From Scytalidium lignicola (taxonomy: Eukaryota > Ascomycota > Leotiomycetes), in assembly GCA_002812745.2 (NCBI GenBank), contig NCSJ02000010.1, positions 186,001 through 250,000 of the forward strand: a stretch of 64,000 nucleotides of DNA, given 5' to 3'. The notes beneath the pieces are model-generated. The model searched no databases. It worked only from the letters and a program-made list of their open reading frames with translations, and was not told the DNA's origin. Both the position numbers and the translations under genes were made by a program. Positions 22,852 to 33,700 of this stretch are shown here, piece by piece (position 1 is the stretch's first letter; every line of letters begins with the position of its first letter).

Positions 22852-23364
22852 CTTCTCGCCCGGGACTAAAACAGTAACCTAGGATCTATTGGCTCCTAGT
22901 CTTGATTCTGCGATGTCAGGGGTGTCGAAAATGTCCGCATCACGTGCATGTAGGTCAAAACCCGTCTCGTTGTGGGCTGATCTCGCAACTTCGGCTTCAC
23001 GAAAACGATTCAAGACAATAATTAATACAGGAATGTGCGCAACAGCCCAGCTCCTCGAGTCTCAGCAATGGTCCACATGAAGAGGGCAGCTTTGTGATTG
23101 GTAGTGCTGTGGATACTAGGTTACGTGTAGCGCCCGAAAATCGGCCTCCCACCAAATTTTCTAGCGCAAATGCCACTTAATCTCTTCATCTGATAAGCCG
23201 GATCTATCCCGCCCGTGTTCTTTCAACCTCCTTCACCATTCGATCGTTTCCAAACCCTCTTAAGAAACCTCTTAGAGATTACCTCACATTACCTATTACC
23301 ACCGGCCTTACGCCCTCCACGCTCGTCGCCTTCGCCATCACATTGTTCAGACAGCTGAGGCTTG
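22852..23364. promoter_or_regulatory. Divergent promoter between COG2 and hapX
   Basis: 513 bases between the two start codons. It contains a perfect SreA-type GATA motif (23188-23196) and a CCAAT box on the minus strand (ATTGG at 23097-23101). The sequence from 23225 to 23364 is pyrimidine-rich, as is usual for a fungal 5' UTR. Confidence 0.6.
23188..23196 (+). promoter_or_regulatory. Candidate SreA (iron-sensing GATA factor) site ATCTGATAA
   Basis: Matches the published consensus ATCWGATAA exactly, 169 bases upstream of the hapX ATG. In Aspergillus, SreA represses hapX when iron is plentiful. Assignment to hapX rather than COG2 is inference from known biology. Confidence 0.6.
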
Positions 23365-24921
23365 ATGGCATCACCAGCTGTGTCTACACCATCCTCTGCC
23401 GGATCCCCTGCTGCTTTTGCACAGGCCCCGCCTGCCTTGGCCATTAAGGCCATCAACAACCCTAACATGGTCACCATCGCTCCAGCGTCGGGACTTCCAA
23501 CTCCTACCATTGTCACAACGAAAGAATGGGTGATACCACCGCGTCCAAAGCCCGGGCGCAAACCTGCAACGGATACGCCGCCAACAAAGCGAAAAGCCCA
23601 AAATCGAGCTGCTCAACGAGCCTTCCGTGAACGAAGAGCAGCCCGAGTTGGCGAGCTAGAGGAACAATTAGAAGAATTCAGAGAGGAACAACAACGACGC
23701 GAAACTGACCTGAGAGACAAGATTAGCAAGCTAGAAACCGAGGTTCTTCGTTTCAGCGGCGAGGTGCAATCTTGGAAACTACGTTGCGATACCCTAGATC
23801 GCATCGTGGAATATGAGAGGAGCGAAAAAGAGTCTGCTCTTGCGGAATTAGCATACCTCCGGAATGGCTCTCGAAGCACTGGCACCGATGCCGTTCCTCT
23901 CCCACCAAGAAGGGGTAAACAGGGACAGACCACACATCAGCCAGATCAATATGTTCTAAATCAATCTACCCCTACCGTAGAAGAACATCTTGGTTGTGGA
24001 AATTGTACCTCTACGAGCTCGTGCGCTTGTGTCGAACAAGCTATGGAAATCACTACCGCAGGATGTGGCAATTGCACAAATGATAGTCATTGTCAATGTC
24101 TTGAGGATACTTTAAAGGATGTAACAACTGTATTGTCTCCTTCCACGGATCTGAAACGGCCAATATCACCAGCGATGGACGATCCACCGGATAAGCGGCG
24201 TCGCCAATCTATGGATGGCCCGTTGGAGATAGATTTTACGATGCAGTTCTCATCAAAACATCTTGCTGATCAAGTCCGGCCGTCTCTCGAATCTACGGTA
24301 CAGGTCACAGATCGACGGCCTGCAGAATCTTGTGGCTTCTGTGAAGAAGGCACATATTGTATGTGTGCTGAGGCTGCTACAGTAAGAGAACGAGAGCATC
24401 AGAATCGACTGGCGCCATTGTTGAACGAAGTTACACCGCCACCTTCAGATACTGATCTGGACAACACAGTGACCAAGTTACCATCTATGCAACCTAGGAC
24501 CATGCATAAACCAGTTAATGCTCCAGTGAACTCGTGCATTAACGGCCCTGGCACTTGTAAACAGTGTCAAAATGACCCCAAATCTGGCCTGTTTTGCCGG
24601 TCATTATCAGCTCTAGTATCTGCTTCAGGATCTTCTACTCCTGACGGCTGTTGTAGAGGTAATGCCAATGGAGGAGGTTGCTGCAAATCACAAAACAGCT
24701 CGCAGACATCACATGCTCCTCCCACTCTGTCATTTGCAGACACGTATAAGACTCTTTCTTCACACAATAATTTTGATCAGGCTAGCGACGAGCTGAATAC
24801 TTGGCTAGGCCGCCTTCATGCAACTGCACCACAGCATCCAGGAAGAGCACCAATGGAAGTAGAAGCAGCAAGTGTTATGGGCGTCTTAAAACTTTTTGAT
24901 AGAAGGTTTGGTAGGAGTTAA
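23365..24921 (+). CDS. hapX: HapX, bZIP iron-homeostasis regulator
   Basis: Transcription factor that works with the CCAAT-binding complex. It represses iron-consuming pathways in iron starvation and activates iron storage in excess. Single exon, 518 residues, ATG at 23365. Seen in order: the CBC-binding segment (WVIPPRPKPGRK, about residues 54-65), the basic region KRKAQNRAAQRAFRERRAAR and a coiled coil (VGELEEQLEEFREEQ). Then come Cys-rich regions: CGNCTSTSSCAC, CGNCTNDSHCQC, CGFCEEGTYCMC (the central iron-sensing type), CKQCQNDPKSGLFC and a C-terminal CCRGNANGGGCC. The C-terminus ends with a conserved region including LNTWLGRLHATAP and VMGVLKLFDRRF. All hallmarks are intact. Confidence 0.95.
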   Translation: MASPAVSTPSSAGSPAAFAQAPPALAIKAINNPNMVTIAPASGLPTPTIVTTKEWVIPPRPKPGRKPATDTPPTKRKAQNRAAQRAFRERRAARVGELEEQLEEFREEQQRRETDLRDKISKLETEVLRFSGEVQSWKLRCDTLDRIVEYERSEKESALAELAYLRNGSRSTGTDAVPLPPRRGKQGQTTHQPDQYVLNQSTPTVEEHLGCGNCTSTSSCACVEQAMEITTAGCGNCTNDSHCQCLEDTLKDVTTVLSPSTDLKRPISPAMDDPPDKRRRQSMDGPLEIDFTMQFSSKHLADQVRPSLESTVQVTDRRPAESCGFCEEGTYCMCAEAATVREREHQNRLAPLLNEVTPPPSDTDLDNTVTKLPSMQPRTMHKPVNAPVNSCINGPGTCKQCQNDPKSGLFCRSLSALVSASGSSTPDGCCRGNANGGGCCKSQNSSQTSHAPPTLSFADTYKTLSSHNNFDQASDELNTWLGRLHATAPQHPGRAPMEVEAASVMGVLKLFDRRFGRS

Positions 24922-26335
24922 TTTTGGGTGACGCTATTGATTCTAAATCCTCCATCTTGGCAAACGAGATGAGAGTACCTTATTGTTAAGTGTTTGTATG
25001 CACTTCTCTCTTTAGGTTGGTTATGAAATTTATGACAAGTCTTAATGGTGTTGAGAATGCCAAGACTTCGGTGTGATGGAAGGGTGTTTGGTATATAGTT
25101 TTAAACTCCAATGAAAAGGACACACCTCCATTCTTCTCTGTGGCGAATTCATCAAGCAAACTACAATAATGATACTTGTGAAAAATATGAAAACCTAAGA
25201 ACCTCGGATGTACGTTCCTGAAGAGAAGGTGGGCAGAATGCCTCTTGGCTAATCCCCACGTACCAGTTAGTGCGAAAGATAGTCAACAACTTCCATCCAG
25301 CCTTGGCTCATCCAATTTTGTCTAAGAGGTAAGGCTTTCTATAAGGAACCCGAGAACTTTTTGAGATAATGAGGTCTGGTATTACCACCACGTTTATGGT
25401 CGTATTCAGCATAGGCAGGATTTTCCAGTTGACGCAAGCATCAACGGGGATTCGCTGAGCTCTTGTGCTAAGGCTTCGGAAACACTTCTGTATCCTCCTT
25501 GTGCCGAAGGCTCTGACGTTGAAGTTTAGAGGATCGTATTATGATAAAGTATGATTTATATGAGTAATGGCCATGTCGATTTAAATTCAGAAATTATATA
25601 GTCTCAACTAGATCTGCATGATGATAATGATAGACTAGAGTAGTCACAACTTCAAAAACCTCATGGGTCTCCTTCCTTAAATTTGAAAATAAAGATCCCT
25701 CGCTCGTTAGGGCATAACTACGTTGCATCCAGTCTCGGGAAATTTATACTAGATGCTTCCGCATTTAGTCTCCATCTTTTTCTGGGAGGTGCAGAGAAGG
25801 TATGGAAAGTACTTAATTAGCCTTGAGGAACTCAGAAACTAATAATGTCGATTGATACGCAAAACTTCTCTCAATTCTCACCAGCTTCTACTCTAGTCCA
25901 CTTCTTTCATTTTGCCTTCTTCGTCCATATGGAGCTGGTCATGACTTATAGAAGCATACACCGACGGATAGAACACAACATCTAAAAAGCTGATTGATTC
26001 GATCATGGAAATGCCGTTACCCCTCTAAGATCACGCCCCTGCAACGTGCATTAGGTGGCTGCAGTTCTGGCTGATTTTATCCAACCACACCGCAACAGTC
26101 TCCAGATTAGGCTTCAAACCTCGAAACCCCGAATTATTTTGAGTGGGCTAAATTATGGTGAGCTCTTTTTCCTCTACTTTGAGTCATTCTATTCTAAGTT
26201 ACAACCTCATTTACTCTCAAATCTCTTTGCTGAGTGTATGTACTTTCTTAAATAACCTTTGCTGTATGGGTTCTTTGTGCAGCCCTTACTCGCAGCCCAA
26301 TCACGACGCTATATTCCTTAAGCCGATAAAGTTCG
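24922..26335. other. Intergenic region, no gene recognised
   Basis: 1.4 kb downstream of hapX. Short open frames at 26055-26343 are hydrophobic or low-complexity and do not splice to anything recognisable. Confidence 0.4.
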
Positions 26336-29063
26336 ATGGCTAGTTCGGCGAATATTCTACCTGGAAGTACCACTTTGCTGGCGGATATCTTGAACGTGCT
26401 GCAGAGGATTGATAGACGCCTAGAGGTGCAAGAGGACCATTTGAAAGACCTAAGTGCTAAGTTTGAATCTTTCTCTGATGAGAAGCCTAGAGGAAATTTG
26501 CTAGTCCATCCACATGCTGAGTCCCCAAGGACCGACAGTAAAACATTCTCAGCAGATTACAGAATTTCTCCATCCTCAAACTTTCTACCAAAAAGTTATG
26601 ATTTAAAAGCACACTCTGCATATAGGACTGGCAGTGTACAGAGCCGAGACCCTCGAGATCCTGCACCGCCAGCTTCGGGATTTGAAAGCGAACAACTTCC
26701 AAGAAATTTGGTAGCTGGAAGAAGAAGCACAGTTTATAAACCATCACAAATCTCACAAACAAGTGTTTCAACTGCTAAGACACTTAAAGAACAGTCTGCA
26801 TTATCAATCTCTTGGAATTTTGCTAGGAATAGTGGAATATGGGGGGATGGACCTCCATCATACACCAAACACCCTCCACCACGAGACTGGATTACAACCC
26901 GTAGTTTTGGGAAGGAACTGGAGATCAAACAAACCGATATAAAGGCACAGGAACTCTGGACTTTATGTTGGCGACTCTTGGACTATTCCACCTGATGGGA
27001 GGGTTGAAATGACCTTTCAGCGGCATATCTTGGAACTTCTCAAAACAGATAAGGTTATTCATTTGCTGGAGGCCTTGAAAGAAGCTTCTAATCCTCTACA
27101 ATACCAGACATCTGACGATATAATTAAAAGAGGCAGCTTTAGAGTCACTGTCTTTCAAATTGATCCAGATTACGTTGAATTCGGTTGCAGAATATCGAAC
27201 TGAAGTCCTGGCAGGGAAATACAAGAAACATCCGATATCAACCACAGTACAGCCACCATATCTTCAGGACGAAAATATCGCAGTGTGGAAACGAATGATG
27301 TAGGATCACTTTTCCATTTCAAGAATTGTATTAACGTGAAGCGTTTTCTAACAGTGTTTAGTGAAATTAGAGGTCTGAATAAGAGGCTCGTAAATGAATC
27401 TGCGGCCTGGAGTGGTATTTTTAGAGACCCTTGGACTGAAGCATTACCCATTCTGAACCCAATCTGTCCTTTACTTACCGACCGAGAGGGTTATATGAGT
27501 CACAGGAAAGTAGCCGGTTTGAATCTCGTTCGCAGGGCTCTCGAGTGTCACCAAAAATGCTGGCGACAACCACCAGCTTGTGACGACGCGCTCTGTTTCC
27601 ACATTAAATTCTATGTAATTGACACGTCAACACAGAGTAGCCTAGAAGGTGATATTTGGAGGTCAGGCGCCCTACACGGCGAGAATGAGAATGGACCATC
27701 AGCGACCTATGGGGACAAAAACCACAAGATTCGAGAAAGTGCTTCTACGGTAAGGCATCCAACACTTTTCTTTTAATTTGGTTCAAGTATGAGAGCGTGT
27801 ACAGTACAGCCTAACGCAGAACAGATAGTTTTGATTTGTGAGCAGGATACAATGTTCTGGACGTCCGTGTACTTATGCCCTGATACGTTCGACTTATACG
27901 AGAAGATACCCAGTATTATATACGATCTAAACGGCCCGGCAGTTCTGGCAGACATGGTGGAATTTTCTATGTGCATGGTTATAGATAGGTGGGAGAAGAT
28001 CACTGACTATTCTGGTGGTCTAATTGGACATCGAGAAACACTCGCAGACCCAGAGGCACATGACAGTCTGCTTTTCGATGATGATTCGTTTTCTAGGTCT
28101 CGCAAATACTTCTGGGCAATCAACTACCTAGCGGAGTTGGACATCAGCATTGGTGAGAATATTGTACAGCTGGAGCGTTGTGTTGCGACGTGGCCGCAAT
28201 ATGCAGATTTCCAATTTCACGAGGACAGGCAAACCGAGAAACGGCCCTGCGGGAGCGACTGAATCAACTGAGGGACCTGCGAGGCCGACTGAAGGCAGGC
28301 ACTGAGACAAGATGCTATTGCTCTCCGTGATGGGCTCTTCAGCGCAAGTGGAGTTATGGAGAGTCGGGCAGCGACTCGACTGGGAGAAAACATCCGGCTC
28401 CTCACGTTCGTCAGTATATTCTTCTTGCCTTTATCATTCTGCATGGTTAGTGACACTGTGTCCGATTGTCTGCACGCCTGCTAACGAGCCGAAGTCGATA
28501 TGGAGTATCAACAACGCGCCTTTTAGTCTCAGGGCCCTTGTGATTGTCTCGGTCATTGTTGGTCTAGTAGCATAAATTATTGTATTCAACCTGAATACCT
28601 TTGTAGGATTTTGCAGCCGCATTTATGACCGGTGAAAGCAGATTACCATAGAGCAGATGAAGAACAATGACGATCGCGCCTAGAGGGAATATGCCAAGAA
28701 TTTGCAACCATTCAGCCAAAACAGGAATATCTAAAGCCCTCAGAGTGGATCATTGGAAGCTTCTTCCTGCATAAGGCATTGAAATGGGCAGGCCTAATAA
28801 GGCGTTGGCCAAAATCCAAGAGGGAAGCAGGTGCGGGACTCCGCAAGAAGCAGACGCAGAAGCAGACCCAGATACCAAATAGTTGGCAAGATTTTCAGGC
28901 ACCCGAGTTAAATGCAGCTATTGCGACGGCTGGGACACTGCCCGTAAAGGACATGTTCGTCATTGAGGAAGTTCTTGTCTCGAAAAGGCGAGGTGGGCTT
29001 GCTAGCTGGAGGAGGATATTCAGAAAGGGAACTTCATCGTCTGATCCAAGTCCCTGTTTCTAA
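26336..29063 (+). pseudogene. Decayed CorA-like Mg2+ transporter-domain gene (fungal type)
   Basis: Fragments read in order across changing frames. An N-terminal coiled segment (LADILNVLQRIDRRLEVQED) lies in 26336-26995. Then VGDSWTIPPDGRVEMTFQRH is in a shifted frame. Next are a middle part (RFLTVFSEIRGLNKRLVNES), then VYLCPDTFDLYEKIPSIIYD, and YFWAINYLAELDISIGENIV. The CorA-like transmembrane end follows: IRLLTFVSIFFLPLSFCM, an intron, then SIWSINNAPFSLRALVIVSV. After this the frame meets TAA, then TGA where relatives have Arg and TAG where they have Trp, and another frameshift before LKPSEWIIGSFFLHKALKW. At least three frameshifts and two or three stops make an intact product impossible as sequenced. 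The TM2 and GxN-type region are degraded. The stop changes are C-to-T or G-to-A transitions, compatible with RIP but too few to prove it. Confidence 0.65.
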
Positions 29064-30785
29064 TTCCAAATGACAGCCACCCACGTACCATTGCCGAAAA
29101 CGCGATTATGAATGGAGCGGAAATATGATAAACGACTGGTCAGAAGAAAGAATATCTGACGTAGAGAAAGGAAGAAAAAGGGTTACATCTGTCCTCACTG
29201 ACGAATAGCAATTGGCGATGTCCAAAAAAATCAATAGAATATAACGGCCAAACTGTACATACCTTCATGCTTGATTTGCTGTCAACGATTGTCACCGCCC
29301 AAGGGATTTCTTAAAAGAAAGAACGCGCATCGAATCTAGCGAATTTGGAGCAACACGACAAGCTGTAAAGGCGCGGTTGCGTTAGGGTTATGCAGGCAAT
29401 ATGCACTGCCAGTTCAGCAATGCGTCAAAATAGTGACCAAGGGAACGGTTGCGAGACCTCCAGAAGAGCGGAAGCACTTGGTCTGGGTACAGGATGAGTG
29501 GGAACTAATGCGACCCTTTCTGCGGCCAGCGCATCGAGCCAGACGACTTGTGGCGGCACCGGTAGATGTGGGGATAGTCGGAAGGGCCTTTTGACCTGTT
29601 GTTTCCTGGAGCGCGCGTGGAAGGCCCCAGCAGCCGGAGGACGACGGATAGTACACCTAACGATCCGATGGATATTTACATACTGTAGTGGGAGATAACG
29701 CAGGATGGAGAGGTCTAAGATCCAGAGCAAGGCGGGATCCAAGGGTACCCGCGCCAGTTAGACGCTGGAGAAGCTGGAGAAGCTGGAAAAGGGTTGGATG
29801 GGTTGGATGGGGATTCGCTGCAGCGTCTCTGCTGCTGTGTACTGTACAGTACAGTGCAGTACACCACCATAATTCAATACATCCAGTACCGCAGGTTGAG
29901 AAGTCGAGAAATGTATTCAGCTGAAAGTCTGTCCGACATTGCTGAGGTCAGTCTCCTCTCGTACCAGCTCCATTCAATAAAGGCCAGGCGAATGAGTGAG
30001 TGAGAGCACAACTCGGAGCCGCCACCTAGAGAGGTCTTCGAGCTGGCAAGTGATGCCAGCATAGACATCCACAGCACAACAGTTAATCGGTGAGAGGCTG
30101 AACAACGTGCGGCCAGCCTCTTCCGCGCTTTTTGCTTGGTTCTCGAATCTGGTGCATCCGAACAACTGTTGCGCAGAACTCCGAGAGAGTCAAAGCTGGG
30201 GGTGGTGGGAAAGTCACCAGCATTGGCGAGGCAGCAATTCAGGCATCCACGCTGCTGTCTTCCTTCGAGGTCTGTGCTGTCGCATTGGGCTGGGCTGGGC
30301 TGTGATTGGCTGGTGAGCGGTCGGTGGTTTCGCGCGACAGCGTGGGTTTATTCGCTGGCAGAAGGTGGCCAGCAAGTGCGCCATGAGGAGAGAACGGGCA
30401 AGGTGTGATGGCGGATCTTCTTCGACCACATTTACTCCAAGGTGTGACCTTTTGCTTCTCTGGTTGACTTTCTGTTCCTTCTCTTTTGAATTTCCTCCAT
30501 TCTCCTGTGCTTCGCACGGAGATTTTTGGTTCTTCAGTTCGTCCCTCTGCGGCAGGCGTGTTTGCTGTGATCGCAACCTTCTGCTTCTCTATCCTTTTGC
30601 GACCGCCAGCCCCGCTACGAGGCTATCCCATTCCCGATCCGTTGGTGATCACAACTTTGTGGCCGGACGATCGTGCGACGAACAGCGTGACGGTTTTCCT
30701 CTTTCCCTTTGCGCACCTTGATTTTATACTGTATCACAAGGATAATGAACTCGGAATCGCCTTGATTTGGCGACTAGATGGAGCT
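29064..30785. other. Intergenic/upstream region, GC-richer, with small repeats
   Basis: 1.7 kb before the large RasGAP-like gene. It contains a perfect 16-base palindrome (29838-29853) and short GCTGGAGAA repeats near 29767-29790. Overlapping open frames on both strands reflect higher GC, not genes. Confidence 0.4.
29838..29853. repeat. Perfect 16-bp palindrome TGTACTGTACAGTACA
   Basis: The sequence equals its own reverse complement and is followed by a further partial copy (CAGTGCAGTACA). No protein partner is known to me. Confidence 0.7.
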
Positions 30786-33700
30786 ATGATCCAGATGCAG
30801 CGTTCCCTATCTCTCCCTGGGCCTGCCCATGCCTCGCCGCGTACGTTTTCCCTCCCAACTCTTAAGCTCATAGCGAGCTTCGAAGTCTGAGATGACGCTT
30901 CGAACTTGCTTTAACTTGTCATTCTGGCGCATATTCTGGATAATTCTGCTAACTATTTGAGTTTATGTAGCCGTTTCACCCACCATTACGCATGTTTCCT
31001 CCCGAAGCCCAACTCCCTCTCCTCCCAACCACCAAATCCTCCCCCCGCCCAGACTACTATTACATCGCCATAGATCACGCAGCCCTCCCAGACCCCCTAC
31101 TGCTTATAAAGAAAGACCATTAGAGACCGACAAAAACCGACAGACAAGCCGGGAGCGTTCGGCTGAAGAGCCAAAACCAGATGCCCAGAAGGCCCCGTCG
31201 GAACCCAATCCAGCTGAACCAGAAAGCCCTCCACCTGCCTCTAAGCTCCCACCGCTACCTCTTATCCAAGATGTGTCTCAATATGTCGATAATCATATTA
31301 TTGCGGTGGCTGCTCCCCCGGCTACAACCACCTTAGACGAACTTGCCCATTTTGCTAGGCTTTCTACTTACCAAGCAAAGAAACGAACCATAACCCGAAT
31401 CCGCCTTCAGAGATCTTTGGTTTCTACTGCCATCTCTGCTCGTCTGGCACGATGCGGTGAGCTGGCTCATCGAACCTTAGTTGACAACTTTAGAGCAGAT
31501 GAGAAAAGCAGCTTTACGAACTTATATAATGCGATTCATGATGTACGAAATTCCTGCGATGCCACTCGCCGGTATGCCTTATTGGATCCAGATTTGGATG
31601 CTGGAAAATCCACCCAGCCTAAAGGTGATGACTCTGGTTCTCTATCCACTTTTATTCACAAGATACCCCAACGTTCTCGAGAAGCTCTTCTCGGTTTCTT
31701 AACCCAAGTCCGCACCAACCCGGACTTTTTGGCTAGCCGGATATCTAGCCTTTCATCTTCGGAGCTATCCGCTCTGACTGTATTTCATCAAGGATTGGAA
31801 CCCATAGATTCCGTTTTGCCATTCCACACTCGTTCCAAAGGCCATGTTTCTAATCTCCATCGAAGTCCCGCGAATATACCCTCTCCAGTTGAGCGTTTGC
31901 TTTCTTTCCAGCGCCATGACCCCTTATCTGCTTTGATACATACTTGTTTTGCCAACTCAGCTGGTCCTGATTCTGTTGAAGATCTCAGAAGAACCGATGT
32001 TTGGGCTGCCACGTGCGCAAGGCTAATCACAGAGAGCAAGAGTGGAACCGACCCCTTTATCTGCAGCGTTCTTAATGTTTGGACCGCTATGCGTGATTGG
32101 TCTGGGCGAACTAATATGGAATGGTATCTCATGAAAATTCTCGAGGATGGAGCATTCCTTTTGGAGAAAGCCGAGGATCAAGCTGGCACACGGATTCATG
32201 TTGAACCACGCAATGCCAAGGACTCTATTGCGGCCGAGGAGTTTTATGATTCGGCCATAGAGGGACTCTTCAAGATCGTTGATGACCCTGGTGCTGGTGG
32301 TATTCCTGAAGGCCTTATTGAACTTGGGAATGCAATACTGAAGAAATTAGACCAAAAGAGACATGGCCCGACTAGAAGATTCCTTGTATCTAAATGGCTC
32401 TTTTCTGTCTTTCTGCTCAATGTCATTATTCATCCCGAGGTAAGGATTTCCTAGTCTGTATGATGTCATTTGCTAACTTCTACTAGTCCTACGGCATGAT
32501 GGCAGAATATCACATCACCGAGTATGGTAGACAGAAGATTCTCAAAGAAGTAGCGATGAGGGCTCAGAGACTAGTTGTAGATATGACTTGGTAAGGAAGC
32601 AAGATAGCACCCCTTTGTTAATGTAAATACTAACAGGATTTCAAAGGAATAAATCACCGTCAACACCACTAGCGATAAAAGGTCATATTGAGAACATTCT
32701 GACTCGTTTCCGAGCATCCCGATCTTCGAGGGGAAATGCAAAATTACTTCCCGCAAGATCCATCACATCGCTAAGAGAAACTGTGGAGGTACATCCGTAT
32801 CTGGTTTTGAGCCCTGCTGATTTACTTACGATGGTCAACGCTTTGTTCCCTGAAAGGCGTCCATCGTCCGGCTCCCTTCCAAGGGATATACACCGAAGTG
32901 GCTTGCGGTCAACTGCATCTTCCATTTCAGGAATATCTGCCATCTCTGCATCCATGCCAATACCTGGTGCGCGTGGCGCTTTCGACAATGTTTCTGTGAT
33001 TAGTACTAGTGGAGAATCCGTAATCAGTGATATAACACAGTCCCGGGAGCCTCTTCTTGATGATGTTTCGAGCGTGAACCCAAGGTTTTCAACGGCCTCA
33101 ACATCGCCGGTTGGTCAAAGTCACAGCCCTAACTTCAACGACGATGACGGATTTGAAGAGCTTCGAGCGGCTCTTTATGATCTAACTCAACTTCTTGGCC
33201 CCGATGGGGTTTCTGGATCTTGCCACCCTTGCGCTGAAAACTGGGCTGTTCTGTTCGTATCCCCCGATGGGAAGGAACTATCCACTCAAATGATTCAAGA
33301 TCATAACGACGAAGCTGAGGAGGAAGATTCAACATCTAACAGTGAGAGCGATGATGAAGGTTTTGAATCTCGACCAGACCTTGACAAGGATTATCATCAG
33401 CTCAGGAATTCGATCCTGAAACTGGTAGAAGAATATGACATCCCTCAAACTCTTGGTCCAAAAACGGAATTGAAGACTTTTAGCAATCGCACATCAGTTC
33501 TTGAGAATCCCCGTAAGAAGAACCGCACCAAGACCGCGCCTACAAAAGTGGAGATACAGTCAAAAAATCCATATCGTGTTTTTGAGACCTCTAAAGAGGA
33601 TCATGCTGAACAAACCTTGTCGAAGGGATCCAATGATACCGATAGCACAAAAGGTACTGACGAGCAACCGCCTATGCTAGTTGCAATGTTAGAAGCAGCT

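Noticed and set aside
29414..30408. Overlapping open frames on both strands
   Set aside because: Several frames of similar length on both strands indicate GC-driven absence of stops rather than coding.
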